Of a stretch of 64,000 bases of DNA, positions 1 through 10,828 are shown piece after piece (position 1 is the first letter of the stretch; each line of letters starts with the position of its first letter). The notes under the pieces were generated by a model that made no database searches, was not told the origin of the DNA, and was given only the letters and a program-made list of their open reading frames with translations. Position numbers and translations under genes: made by a program. The stretch lies in assembly GCA_949358305.1 (NCBI GenBank), contig OX442315.1, positions 11,062,427 to 11,126,426 on the forward strand, given 5' to 3'. The stretch is from Strigamia acuminata (Eukaryota; Arthropoda; Chilopoda; Geophilomorpha; Linotaeniidae).

Positions 1-1676
1 TCCTTTGGGAGATCTGCAGGGGGCGCAATTGTGGTTGAATTTACTGAAATGTTCACCTTTTGCGCGGCTCCAGCGACAGAACTCTTTTTGGTATCCACTT
101 CCGGTTCCGACTCACTGCTGCTACTTGAACTTGGCTCCTGTGGCGGCGAAGGTTGCTCGGGTCGGGCTTCCAACGCAGCTAGTTCTAACATTAGCTGTTG
201 TTTACGATAGCGCGTAAAACGTTTGGCGTCGTTAGACGTGGAGGTTTTAGATTCGGCTTCACCTCTGGACTTGTCCACGGATTTCAACACGGTGGGAGAT
301 GAGGGGTTTACTTCTGAAAGAGGTGCAAATTGATCAACAAGACCCAAATGTTTATACACAGTTTTGCGATGAGAGTCGAGTAGTAATCGATTGTCCACGT
401 CGTTTCCCATTTGAATTGCTTCGTCAATTGTTTTGACATGCATTGTTCTCAAAAGTTGGACGACGTCGGACAGCAGCATGTTCTGTGCCTTCTCCCATTG
501 TAATCCAGGGTCTGTGTAGCCTGCAATTTCTAAATAATATATTATTTCGCTGAGGAAAGTCATGGTGGACTCCCCACTGCGTTGCTTTCGATTTGCAATT
601 TTCACATTGGCTGCCGCTGAATTCATGGAAAATGCCTTACGAAACAATGCCTCGAACTCAATCCACGTTTTGGGTTTTGGTTTCAATGCGAGCCACCAAC
701 GTTGCGCCTTGTTGCGGGTTGCTTGAATTATATTCACTTTTAAATACTCTTCCTCGAGCATGCGGGTGGAATACATATGCGCAAATAATTGCGCAAGGAA
801 CAAATTGACAGAATCAAGTGTGGCCTTCTCAGGGTCAAAACGGGGGAGTTTTTCTTTATAGGTGTTATATCCTCGTGAAGAGTCCTCTCGCCTTACTCGT
901 ATTGATGGTAGAGACAATTGGGCCCTCACTCCGGATGGGTGCCCGGTGTTGTTAATTTTGGCACATAATAAAGAATTCATCACCTGCTGATTGGCTTTTG
1001 TTGAATCCATAATTTGTGATGCCACGGACGGACATTGAGTAAAAGTAGTGGCCTGCGTCATTACCGGTGGCGTTGTGGTTGTAGACGTCGGTTGCGCAGT
1101 GATGGTGGTGGGCACAAATTGTTGTTGGTGGCTTGCTCCTTCTAGGTGCGGAATCTCCGTGGAAAGTTCATTTCCTAATGGTGCCGAATTGCCTTTTACC
1201 CTTATGGATCCATGAGAGGACCCACCATCCTCTGACGGGGGTGTCGTTGGATGTGGAGGGCTGATGCCTTGTTGGTAAATGCTTCGCATTTCTTTGAGTA
1301 ATCCCTGTGCCTGAACGAAAAACTGATTACGAATATCACACATCAATAAAGCTTCGGAATGTAAAATCGTCGGATTCATTGATATTCCTGACATGCCAGG
1401 AGTGAAGAAAGCTGGAGGCACAAGCTGATACGCTGGTGTTGACGTGGCAACTGTCGTTGGCGCAGAAATATTTACGCCAGGTATTGGAGCCGACATGTTG
1501 TCGCGAAAAGTTGGTGGCATTGAATTTGCAATGGTTACCAATAACTCACTTTGCTCCGCTCGTGCTCGCCTTAAACGCTCATAACGCTGCCAGTCGAGAG
1601 ACGAAGCCAGCTCGTCCAAATCAAAGGGGTCTCGTACAGTGGGGTTTTTCTCACCGTTTCCCAACTCATTCGACAT
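1..1676 (-). CDS. gag-like polyprotein of an LTR retrotransposon, C-terminus outside the window
   Basis: The frame is open from an ATG at 1676 down to position 1, about 558 codons without a stop. The N-terminal third is rich in Pro, Thr, Ser and Gln and looks disordered. From about residue 265 there is a retrotransposon-gag-like core: LPRFDPEK, then a tract with KAQRWWLAL and TWIEFEALFRKAFS, which is the W-W plus W-x2-F-x3-F pattern of the Retrotrans_gag family. After the core comes a Ser/Glu-rich region with SSSSSESEPE near position 110. No CCHC zinc knuckle is reached. The role inferred is capsid formation for the retrotransposon particle. Homology is inferred from motif shape, not from a search. 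Confidence 0.75.
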   Translation of the reverse strand, partial: MSNELGNGEKNPTVRDPFDLDELASSLDWQRYERLRRARAEQSELLVTIANSMPPTFRDNMSAPIPGVNISAPTTVATSTPAYQLVPPAFFTPGMSGISMNPTILHSEALLMCDIRNQFFVQAQGLLKEMRSIYQQGISPPHPTTPPSEDGGSSHGSIRVKGNSAPLGNELSTEIPHLEGASHQQQFVPTTITAQPTSTTTTPPVMTQATTFTQCPSVASQIMDSTKANQQVMNSLLCAKINNTGHPSGVRAQLSLPSIRVRREDSSRGYNTYKEKLPRFDPEKATLDSVNLFLAQLFAHMYSTRMLEEEYLKVNIIQATRNKAQRWWLALKPKPKTWIEFEALFRKAFSMNSAAANVKIANRKQRSGESTMTFLSEIIYYLEIAGYTDPGLQWEKAQNMLLSDVVQLLRTMHVKTIDEAIQMGNDVDNRLLLDSHRKTVYKHLGLVDQFAPLSEVNPSSPTVLKSVDKSRGEAESKTSTSNDAKRFTRYRKQQLMLELAALEARPEQPSPPQEPSSSSSSESEPEVDTKKSSVAGAAQKVNISVNSTTIAPPADLPK

Positions 1677-1756
1677 GATGAAAAAATAATGAAAATGATT
1701 AATAATTTAAACGAAAACTTAACTTTCTTGCGCGTTTTCAGCCTAAATAAGCGAGA

Positions 1757-1774
1757 ATCCTGTCAGGCTCGCCA
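1757..1774 (-). other. primer binding site
   Basis: On the minus strand this reads TGGCGAGCCTGACAGGAT, three bases after the LTR end. The TGG start pairs with the CCA tail of a tRNA. The sequence resembles the arginine-type sites of some insect Gypsy elements, but the exact tRNA is an inference. Confidence 0.6.
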
Positions 1775-1777
1775 TGT

Positions 1778-2452
1778 TGTCACGATTAATTCCGTTGGTG
1801 TAATTAATTCCTAACAATATCGCGCAAAAACTAATTCGCGCAATAGTAATGGGCAAAGTTCGTAGATTTCCCTAAACCTTGTTTCCTTCAAATGTGGACA
1901 TCCAGAAACTCAGGAAACCTAATACTCGCGTTTGACTAACATAATTTATATTGGACAGTTCCTTGCTTACGACGGGTGTTTGTAGGCGTAAAAGAATGAA
2001 AGCACGATGAGATAAACCTAGAGTGGAAAGGGGATATCATCGGGCAGTGATAATATAAAAGATGACGGCTTAGAAAATAGCGCAATAGGGTTAGATGTAG
2101 TGGCGCTTGTTGAAGGCGCAAATAATAGAGGACTAAATCTAAATGTTACTAAAGGAAATTGGTGTTATCCAGTAGAGAGCATAAGAAGAAGTGATTAAAC
2201 TTAGGATGATTGGAAAGAGGAAAACTCAGTCATGTGACTGGTCAGATCAATTAGAGAAGGGGGGTGGAAAGGTGAAAATAGAAGTTCAATTGTTAAGAAT
2301 AATGATATGCGCATCATCCAGATTGCGCATTCATTAACTGAAGATGAGTAAGTGAGATGAATCATCACAAGTGAGAGAAACAAGAAAATATTATAAGAAA
2401 TAAGATCGGGTTATTCTAAAATAAAAATAGGCGGGTAGACGTGCCCGTGACA
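1778..2452 (-). repeat. 5' LTR, 675 bp
   Basis: The ends are the inverted pair TGTCACG and CGTGACA, with canonical TG and CA. On the minus strand the LTR is followed after three bases by a tRNA-complementary site starting TGG. The partner 3' LTR is outside the window, so the boundaries rest on the inverted ends and the primer site. Confidence 0.75.
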
Positions 2453-2640
2453 CATTTTTTAAAAAAAATTGCATTTTTTAAAAAAAATTGCATTTTCTAA
2501 AAAAAATTGCATTTTCTAAAAAAAATTGCATTTTCTAAAAAAAATTGCATTTTCTAAAAAAAATTGCATTTTCTAAAAAAAATTGAATTTTCTAAAACAA
2601 ATTGAATTTTCTAACAAAAATTGCATAATAATACATTTCT
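2453..2640. repeat. 19-bp A/T-rich tandem repeat, about 9 copies
   Basis: A unit of the form gcattttctaaaaaaaatt repeats with a period of 19 (unit starts at 2471, 2490, 2509, 2528 and on), with degenerate copies at both ends. It sits between the LTR and the LRR-like gene exon, in what should be intron of that gene. A related A-rich array lies downstream of the second gene at about 7918. Confidence 0.9.
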
Positions 2641-2743
2641 TAATACAAAAAATTTTTTATGAAATGCACATTCAACAAGCCATTCTGTTTGCGACATTAC
2701 AAAGAATTTGTTTTACTTCTACTAATTCTATCTATTCGTCCAG

Positions 2744-4863
2744 AATCTGACAGAGTTAGTACTACCCCCCGAATTTATTCTGACAACCACCACCTCCAAA
2801 CAAATGTACCAGACTTTGCCAAATCTCCACGTACTAGACATTTCTTTCTCCATCGTTGAAGACGCCGCGGCGACCTACATCGCTCGGCTGCCACTCGTTG
2901 AGTTTAGGGCCCTTAGAACAACGGAAGAGTTCGTACGGAAACTTTGCTCACAACACTTCATACTATGCAAAACCTTGAAAATGGTCACGTTTAACAACGA
3001 ACTTTCAATGGACTGCTACTACTTGATATTGAACAAGATGAAATTGATCAAAGCCTTGGACACTGACCATTCCAAGTGGCTCCGCCGATCGCACCAATAC
3101 AATTTGAAAATGCTAAATTTGATGCACCCGCACGACGACATTGAGGAGAAGCTGGAAATAGGCGCGCTCGCGTTGTAATGAGCTCAAATTATTACTAAAA
3201 CTATTAGCAATAAAACTAAACTTATTAATGCTGCAACGGGACTTATACAAATACTTCTCAAATAACTCAATCTTAACTGAAACTTTAAATTAAACAATAG
3301 GAGAAATAATGACTCAATTATTTCTCAATTAAAAGAATGTTTATTCGGACTTTGAACAAACTAAAAGATTAAAATACAACGTTTCTAATACAAGATATTA
3401 TTTTGTGATAAAATGGCAAATTATGCACTCAAAGAAATATTTTACTAAAAAGGAAATAATCAGGAAAAATGGGAAATTATAAAGAACGCAATCGATTCGG
3501 CGGCTCCACTTCTTGGAAGCACCAAACGCTTGAATTCTCCTCGCTCGTCGCTCGGTTCGGCTTCGGCGTTTGTCAAATACGGACTCAATTCCGTTCAAAC
3601 TTCGTTCTCTCAAACTGCTCGGGCTCAATCCCGGTTCCTTCGTTCTCTCCAGGTCGCAACGTCGTCGTCGCGGCGTCGTTGCGGCTAATTCCGCACAACA
3701 ATCACACACAGCAAAATTCACCACGCTTGTCGCGAGTGAAGAAATCTCAGCCCAACAATGGTTGTTGGCCAAGAATGGAATCCCTCCGTAATTCAATTAC
3801 GGCAAGATAATATCCCGCTGTCGATTACTTCAACAGTAGGAAGAAACTCTCAAGTTTAGCAGTTGGCTAACTCAAGAATATAAATGCCTCACGAGGAATC
3901 ACAAAACACTGAACAATATTCGAGGTAATTTTGTGGTTGTTTTCTCATGGTAAGGCAAATTCATACTGAGGAGTTTCTTACTCCTCACAGGAAGTGTTTC
4001 CTGCTCCAGAAGGCTGCGGGCTGGTTTCCTTGGCGACCACCCACAATTCCTCCCACCCTGCCTAACTCCCTTGTCTAGACAGGAAATCATAAAAACTCAA
4101 AATAAAATAAAATAAAATAAAACAACTCAACTTAAATATTTATTTCGGGCTCATTCCCGATACTTTTCTAGTGACCACTAGGGTCACTACAGCGTGGCCA
4201 AAAGTTAGTACAATCCAAATCACTCCGAATCATTTCACTCTAAAAATGCTGCAGAGTTTGACTAAATTCAAGCAGTTGGATACCGTGAGGGTCGACATGC
4301 GCAATGACTCGGACTTGAACGTAGCGGAGGAAAATGACACGTTCGATCGAGTTTATTTGCGCGATTTGCGCTTTGATAAGTTGGTGGAATTTGGCCTGAC
4401 TGATCCCCACGACCGTTGGGTGACCTCCGGATATTTGTTCGAGTTGTTGGCCATGTGTCCCAACCTGGAGAAACTTGGTCTGTTCCAGTGCTCCGGATTC
4501 AGTAATAAAACTGCGCACGAGTTGGTCGACGTGATGGCGAAGAAGAACACTCGACTGGCCCCGCGGGATTCCGGTCATTCGTCGGTGGCCCGTGCCGCTG
4601 TGAATTTTTTTCCTCGTTTGTTCAGATCTGCCAGTCCGGTACAGAAACTCACTACTTTGGAAATTGATAGATGCAACTTGTTGGGGCCGTCGGCGATCGA
4701 GGATTTGTTAAAAATAGATTCTTTGGAGAAGTTGATAGTCACTTTGCAAATTAATGAGCTGAGAAGGCAATATTTTGACGTTGTTGCGATGCAGCTAATG
4801 GCTGAAAAACACGAAGTGAAGCTGAAATTAAAATTTGGGACTCGCCCCACGATGCACTTGTAG
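2744..4863 (+). pseudogene. LRR-like family gene, copy 1: main exon split by a solo LTR
   Basis: The exon begins after an acceptor ending tccag at 2743 and is homologous to exon 3 of the intact copy (6675-7778). Shared landmarks are QTLPNL, DDIEE, FDRV-LRDLRFDKL and DRWVTSGYLFE-LAMCPNL. The frame runs from 2744 to 3173, is broken by a 1018-bp LTR insertion and resumes at 4192, ending at the TAG at 4861-4863. With the LTR present the first half stops at 3178, so the C-terminal half is lost from any translation. The two upstream exons expected by homology are absent and lie beyond or were lost at the retrotransposon on the left. A poly(A) signal AATAAA follows at 4943-4948. The biochemical role of the family is unknown. 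Confidence 0.8.
3174..4191. mobile_element. solo LTR, 1018 bp, inside the LRR-like gene
   Basis: It starts TGTAATGA and ends TCACTACA, and is bounded by a 4-bp target duplication GCGT (3170-3173 and 4192-4195). Removing it together with one GCGT brings the flanks into line with the intact paralogue. There is no internal domain, so it is most likely the product of LTR-LTR recombination. The superfamily is not known; a 4-bp duplication fits Gypsy. Confidence 0.85.
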
Positions 4864-5649
4864 ATAATGTTGATGGCGATGGCAATGATGGCGCCTAACG
4901 AGTTGTCAGTGATTCGATTAATTCGATTTGTTTGTATTCAAAAATAAAAATTGAATATGCCGTGTCGAACAAGTGTCGTATGTAGATACAGAACATACCT
5001 TGTTTTGAAATCATGTCTGAATTTAAACAGAATTCAATATTTATCAAATTTATTTTCAATAAAGTTGTGCATTTATTCAACAGATGATGCCACTGTGGTA
5101 AACTTGGTGAGTACAAATGTATTCTCGCTTTCACGCATCGATATTTTTTAAAACCGATGAATTGTGCGACGATTAGTCGTCGTACCAGCTGGCTTTATGC
5201 CTTACAAGCAATGACGTAATAAGTTTGTGCAAGTTGAAAGATGGAGTGTCCAAGATGGCGTTTCCGAGTACGCGTCGGTACCGGAACAATGGAGTCATCT
5301 TGGTCCTGCTTTTGGTCTTCTCTCGGATCGGATCTGTTTAAAAAGAATAAAGGTATGTATTGTTTTTCTGTCTTTTAATTTGTTGTTTTTTAAATGATTT
5401 TTCAGTTTTAATTTTGTTTCTTTAGGGTTTTTGTCGTTTATTTCTTGAATTTTGGCATTTTTAATTGAATTTTTTTCGTTTACTTTTGGGCATTTTTTTA
5501 TTATTTCATCCTGTTGATTGTTGTTCAACATTTCGACGTTTGATTACCTGTTGCTGCAGTAACTATTGTTGTAAATTTAAAAAAATCAAAGTTTCGAAGC
5601 ATCGAGCTTCAAATCAAAATTTCTGGTCGGAATGTCTTTAGCAGAATCG
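4864..5649. other. intergenic: 3' end of copy 1 and 5' region of copy 2
   Basis: This holds the AATAAA at 4943-4948 for copy 1 and T-rich sequence. A 28-bp motif at 5544-5571 is shared with another family copy. I see no coding region. A possible upstream in-frame ATG lies at 5632. Confidence 0.6.
5544..5571 (+). promoter_or_regulatory. promoter-proximal motif shared by LRR-like gene copies
   Basis: The segment starting ttacctgttgctgcagtaac is repeated with one mismatch in 28 bases at 10746-10773. Both lie about 80-110 bp upstream of the start codon of a copy of the same family. It contains the near-palindrome GTTGCTGCAGTAAC. A regulatory role is inferred from its retention where the flanking sequence has diverged. 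Confidence 0.4.
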
Positions 5650-7778
5650 AAAATGTGGACATTAAAGGACCTGACTATTAAAGTTCTATTCGGGTGTCTT
5701 ATTCAACGGCCGGTTGAAGAAATGGAGGAGGATCGACGACGAAGCACATTGGAATTAATGGATTACTTCGATGGAAAAAGTACTGGACTAGCACGGCGGG
5801 ATTGCGGGTTTTTCCCGGTGGCCCGTAACGTTACACGGATTTGTGGATTTATTTCGTAATTATCAATATGAAATTGTTTGATTTAGGTCGATGTGTTCCT
5901 GTTCGTCATATTCGTACAATGTTGAATGACTCGGAGTTTTGGGACAAAAGTGTTCGCGAGCCAGACGCGTGGGATGTTGCTTTGTTTATACACGAAAAAG
6001 AAGAAGAACTGGAGTTGGGGTGCATGAGTCCAAATTTTGATTTGGATTTTTTTCTTCTCGTTTGTGGCCACAAGTTGAAAGTGAGTAGACAAATGGAACT
6101 ACCTCCACACACAAGTTGTCTTTTTAACAGAAAAATGTATTTTCTAGAACAGCTGGAATTTCCCCCTACCTAGAACGGCAAAAACCGGTCATAATGACCC
6201 ATTAAGAAAAAAATAAAAAAATTAATGTGCAATAATGTAAAAAATATATATATATTTTATGAATGACTAGATATAGTTTAATCATCTATATTCGGGATCA
6301 AATCTATCCAAAATTGCATGTGTCTGAAATCAAAATTTGTTTTAATTTTATCAGGTTTTATAAAATCCATCAATTTTCGTTTGACCATGTTTCCCGTGTT
6401 TCGGAAGTTAAAACAACTTTATTTGACGCTAAAACGTTGTATGGACGTATCGTTCATGCTATTTCGACCGGTCATTTTGACCGGTTTCGGCCATTCTAGG
6501 TTAATTCTCTCTTTTTTTTATTATTTTTTAAGAAAAATGCCACGTTCAGCTAAAGTAAAAAAAAAAAAAACACCATTATTAACCCATTGGGTTGTTCAAA
6601 ATGACCAATCTGGCCGTTCTAGTGTTAAAAAAAATTTGTTTCATTAATTCTACTAACTGTATCTATTCGCACAGAATTTGGCATTCTTAACACTGCCCGT
6701 GGGATCCACAGTGACAGCCAAAACTTGCAAAAAAATGTGCCAGACTTTGCCAAACTTATGGATGCTCGCTATTTCTGACACTGTTGTTGAAGACGACGCG
6801 GCGAAGTACATCGCTCGGATGCCACTCTGTGTGTTTGAAGCCGAAGGAACCAATAACGAAAATTTTCTAAGACAATTATGCGCCGAAGATTCCACTCTCA
6901 GAAAAACGCTAGAAGTTGTCAGGTTGAGCAATGAATTTCCAACCGACTGTTTGTGCTTGATCTTGAACACGATGAAATCCATCGTAGAATTTAAAACCTA
7001 CGACTCCAGGTGGCTCAAAGCGCTCCTGCTGATCGGCGCGCCACCGCCGCAATACAATCTGACAAGATTGGTCTTGCTGTACCCTCGCGACGACATTGAG
7101 GAGGAATTGGAGATAGCCGCGCTCACGTGCCCCAAAGTAACCGAAATCGTCATCACAGCGAAAGTTTTCACGGTCAAAATGGTGCAGAGTTTGACAAAAT
7201 TCAATGATTTGCGTCACTTGAACGTCGACATGTCTTCTGACTCGGACGTGAGATTAGCGGATCAAAATGATTCGTTCGATCGTGTTAGTTTGCGCGATTT
7301 GCGCTTTGATAAATTGGAGTACTTTTACCTGGAAAATCTAAACGATCGTTGGGTTACCTCGGGTTATTTGTTCGAATTTTTGGCCATGTGTCCCAATCTG
7401 GATTGTCTCTCTCTTTATCATTGCCCCGGCTTCAGTGATAAAATTGCGCACGAGTTGGTCGACTTGATGGCCCGGCGGGATTACTGGTATTTTCCGGTAA
7501 ATTTTTTACACCGTTTGTTGCACTTTCGATCCGGAATTGCCAGTCCAGCCGTTACAAAGAAACTCGTATGTTTGGAATTTATTGAATGCAACTCGTTAGG
7601 GCCTTCGGGGATTGAAGATCTGGTCAAAATCGATTTTCTGAAGGTGCTATATGTGCGTTTGCGAATTAATGAGGTGAGAAGACAACAGTTTGACGTTGAT
7701 GCCTTGAATCGAAAAGCTAAAGAACACGGTGTGCGATTGAACCTACAATTTCTTCCCTGGAGCGAGAACGACAACTAA
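5650..7778 (+). CDS. LRR-like family protein, copy 2, three exons, apparently intact
   Basis: Exons are 5650-5779, 5887-6080 and 6675-7778, joined by GT-AG introns with a continuous frame, giving 475 residues. An ATG at 5632 would add six residues, but only the 5650 ATG is matched in the copy at 10829. Exon 1 encodes a short helical N-terminus (TLKDLTIKVLFG, RPVEEMEED, LMDYFD), reminiscent of but not convincingly an F-box. Exon 3 carries irregular leucine-rich repeats (LPNLWMLAISD, LRHLNVDM, CPNLDCLSLYHCPGFSD, LVCLEFIECNSLGPSG), a pattern typical of F-box/LRR substrate adaptors. No signal peptide is visible, so it is probably intracellular. A poly(A) signal lies at 8039-8044. Adaptor function in ubiquitin ligation is only an inference. 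Intron 2 carries a MITE-like remnant. Confidence 0.75.
6169..6500. mobile_element. piggyBac-like MITE remnant in intron 2
   Basis: Inverted ends: cctagaacggcaaaaaccgg at the left, and a right end that on the minus strand reads cctagaatggccgaaaccgg and is followed by TTAA at 6501-6504. TTAA plus CCTAGAA ends suggest piggyBac type. The left TTAA is missing, so the copy is degraded. A further inverted end lies at about 6596-6625. It has no coding capacity. Confidence 0.5.
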
Positions 7779-7917
7779 CCGTGTCAACAGTAAATCCATT
7801 TTATTTTTTTTATTCAAAATTCAAAAGCGAATATACCATGTCCAACAATTTTCATATGTACATCCCACATTTTCAGGCAGCAAAATGCATTTTGAAGTGT
7901 CAAAAGTTGAATTTTTA

Positions 7918-8000
7918 GAAAAAAAGAGAAATGATTTTTAGAAAAAAAAGAGAAATAATTTTTAGAAAAAAAGAAAAATAATTTTTAGAAAAAATCAGAA
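7918..8000. repeat. A-rich tandem repeat downstream of copy 2
   Basis: Four copies of a unit of about 20 bp with core atttttagaaaaaaagagaa. It is similar in composition to the 19-bp array at 2453. Confidence 0.7.
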
Positions 8001-8044
8001 TCTGATTCTGGGTTAAATCGATTTGATTTGTATTCAGAAATAAA

Positions 8045-9579
8045 AAGTTAATATGATACGTCAACCACTGTTTTTATTCCACTATAGCAATTGTTGTTTT
8101 TGATTTGTGACGATTCTACTTTTGGCTGAATAATTAGCCATACAGTAGATAGATCGGTTTGAACAAGACGTTGCTAAACTTAGCAACAACCCAACCGAGA
8201 TATGCAACTGACTGTGCGCGAAGAGAACAAATATCAGAATAAAGCAAACTTACGGTTTTTACATGTTTATTAGCGAGATACAACTGGATCTGGCTTCTGG
8301 GTACGTGCAACGGCGGCAACGACTGGTTGAGGATCCGGGCGGGCCAGAGGGATAGGGCTGACTTCACGGCATCGTCACAACGAACGCTACGGAAACGTAT
8401 TTGGCTTCGTGGCATGATCGACGGTGAATGCGAAGAATCCTTCGCATTCGTCGACTTCCAAATTTACCGATCATTCAATCGAAAGATCCGTAATTTGAAT
8501 AAAACTAAAACTATAAAAATGCAATAAATATTGTTAGATATTATTTTTATGAGCGGGGCCAGTCACGATGGTCGCAAAACCAAGTTTTGACACTTCTATC
8601 CGCCAGCATGCCTTACGATGACAAGATCTCGTGATCAGGCACCGGGTAAAATGATTAGTGGGTTACCATAGTCCAAGTAGTTTGTTTAACACCGTATTTT
8701 GTATACCGTTCACGGGCTACCAACCTGGAGCAATTACATTATATTAGCCCTTCACCGACCTTTAAAGTACGGAAGGACCAGCCACAGAAAGACGGGGACC
8801 TGAGAGATTACGGGCAGTGCGACTGCCGGCGATCAGATTGCGGTATATGATCCTCTACAACAACCATTCTTACCGCTAGTGGGGCCAGTTGAGTTGAGGG
8901 ACCCATTTACAGCTGGCAAGGCCTACCGTATAGAGACAGTTTACTGACTTCAGACAATAGTGCCTGTGTCACAGAAGGACCAACAAGTTAACTAATTAAC
9001 AGGACCCGAGTTGTTGTTTTACCGACTGTAGACACAACATGCCCAATACACAGAAGGACCACAGGTTGCGTGAGCAACAGACCCTGAGTAGATGTCTCAC
9101 TGACTGGAAACATGTACCGGTATGTCCTAAACAGAGAAGGATCACAAGTTACTTGAGTAACAGACCCTGAGAAGATGTTTCACTGACTGTAACAAAACAT
9201 GCTCAATACACAGAAGGACCACAAGTTACCTAAGCAACTGACCCTGAGTCTGCCTTTTACATCCAGCACCCATACTTCAAGGGAAGCAGTTAGTTGATGT
9301 GCCCACTTACAACTGGCAAGGCCTACTGTGTAGTGGCATTATACTATGCCACCATACCGAATCTCCCTATCCTTTAAGATAACGAGCTAAAGCTACGGGA
9401 CCATTTGTTTACCGGAGTTAGTTTTCCCGAAATAGCGTAACAATGACAATTACCGTTAGGTAGAGAGTCGAGCGGGCCTGATGTGTCATAAAGAAAGAGA
9501 GAAATCAAACGATAACCAACAATACAATACAAACAATATTCAAACAAGCCGAAGGCCTGGTAGAAAACCAGAGCTTATA
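8045..9579. other. non-coding stretch with complex repeats
   Basis: No convincing ORF is present. It contains an 80-bp tandem repeat at 8970-9270. A segment containing ctggcaaggcctac occurs twice, near 8920 and 9315, framing that array. The whole 8560-9500 block has a composition unlike its neighbours and could be an old non-autonomous element or LTR, but I found no paired termini. Confidence 0.4.
8970..9270. repeat. imperfect tandem repeat, 77-83 bp period, 4 copies, each with a 5-bp-stem hairpin
   Basis: Each unit starts with a form of cagaaggacc (about 8972, 9051, 9133 and 9211). Each carries a 14-base inverted motif at 8987-9000, 9065-9078, 9148-9161 and 9225-9238. The stems are GTTAA/TTAAC, GTTGC/GCAAC, GTTAC/GTAAC and GTTAC/GCAAC. 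The first three pair perfectly despite different sequences; the fourth has one mismatch. Confidence 0.7.
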
Positions 9580-10343
9580 CAGGGTGGTCAGAAAGTCTGG
9601 TTCTATGTAAATAATTCCCAAACTATTCTAGATGTTGATTCAGCAAAATGATTGTAACGGTAGTATTGTGGGGGAAATTCAATTATGACATCCAATTTGA
9701 CCTCTGAGGTCATCTTCAAGGTCATCCATATTGTAACTCGAGAACCGTGACAGATAGAGCAAAAAGGTGAATTAGAAAGTTGTAGAGCATCATCCAATTA
9801 GTCTAGAACCATTCTTAAAAAAATTATTTCTTACTGAAAAATTTTGAGAAAAAAGGTCTGAAACATTAGTCTACTCAGCATTGCAACTCAGCTTTGTAAC
9901 CTAAAACGATTGAGACAAACAAGCTAATCCTCAATTAGGACACTTTATTTGGTCATACTTGTAAGTGGAAGAGAGGAAACACAAAAGAAAAGAAATAATT
10001 TATTTTGGAAATACATTCGAACATGATTCTTTTATGTTACAAAGCTGAGTAGACTAACTTTCAAACCTTTTTTTCTCAAAACTTTTTGGTAAGAGATAAA
10101 TTTTTTAAGAACATTTCTAGACTAATTAGATGGTCCTCTACAACTTTCTAATTCACTTTTTCTCTCTATCTGTCACGGTTCTCGAGTTACAATATGGATG
10201 ACCTTGAAGATGACCTCTGAGGTCAAGTTGGACGTCATAATTGGATTTCCCCCGTCATACTACCCTTACAATAATTTTGCTGAATCAACATCTAGAACAG
10301 TTTGGAAATTATTTACATAGAACCAGACTTTCTGACCACCCTG
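9580..10343. mobile_element. foldback/MITE DNA transposon, 764 bp, TA target site
   Basis: Inverted repeats of roughly 265 bp begin CAGGGTGGTCAGAAAGTCTG and end with its complement, flanked by TA at 9578-9579 and 10344-10345. The arms diverge by scattered substitutions and the centre is A/T-rich. No transposase is present. TA duplication and CAGGG ends fit a Tc1/mariner-type non-autonomous element. Confidence 0.8.
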
Positions 10344-10828
10344 TATACTTGTAGTTCTTTAGAACAGACGGATTAGCGATAGCCAATCAGACATCAGAAT
10401 CCACGGATTCGTGGGTCACTTTAGTCCGGACCTAGTAGAGGACTCGGTCCGAAAGAATCCGATTGGGTCTCTTCAACAGGTAAGTGAAAACGTGATATTG
10501 ATTCATTAGAATCAATATAATAAAATAATACTGTATTTTACGTAATAAATATCTTATATTTATTCGTTTGAGTTGTAATAAATATTACAACTCTTGATTT
10601 CCGTATTTAAACCGCGCGCTCTAATTTACTAGCGCCATCTAGGGTGAACATTAGTAACTACGGTTCTATAACCGTCACAAATTGTTCTTGCAGTTTATAT
10701 TGTTTTTCACTAGATTTCGTCGATTGTTTATCAGCAGTTGTTTGTTTACCTGTTGCTGCAGTAACCATTGTTGGAAATTCAGAACTGCCCGACCAAGCTC
10801 GAAATCTCACGTCGGAATATCGTCAAAA
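10344..10828. other. intergenic, upstream region of LRR-like copy 3
   Basis: No coding region. The last 85 bases before the ATG at 10829 contain the 28-bp motif (10746-10773) shared with copy 2. Between 10500 and 10600 the sequence is A/T-rich with short inverted repeats. Confidence 0.5.
10746..10773 (+). promoter_or_regulatory. promoter-proximal motif, second occurrence
   Basis: This matches 5544-5571 at 27 of 28 bases and lies 55 bp upstream of the copy 3 start codon. Function is inferred only from conservation between paralogues. Confidence 0.4.

Larger units (their letters stand above)
1..2452 (-). mobile_element. 5' portion of an LTR retrotransposon (LTR, PBS, gag); rest lies left of the window
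   Basis: Reading on the minus strand, this is an LTR (2452-1778), a tRNA primer site starting at 1774, a short leader and a gag-like ORF open to the window edge. Only the 5' end is present, so pol and the 3' LTR cannot be assessed. The LTR abuts an A/T-rich 19-bp tandem repeat at 2453. It probably inserted upstream of the LRR-like gene exon at 2744, whose two expected 5' exons are not seen. Superfamily is not determined; the gag and the primer site fit Ty3/Gypsy. Confidence 0.8.

Noticed and set aside
8134-8527. Overlapping ORFs of 66 and 93 codons on opposite strands
   Set aside because: No similarity to neighbours, no splice or promoter context, and no recognisable motif.
8970-9270. CRISPR-like array
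   Set aside because: Regular spacing and small palindromes are present, but the units are diverged over their whole length, there are only four, and the genome is eukaryotic.
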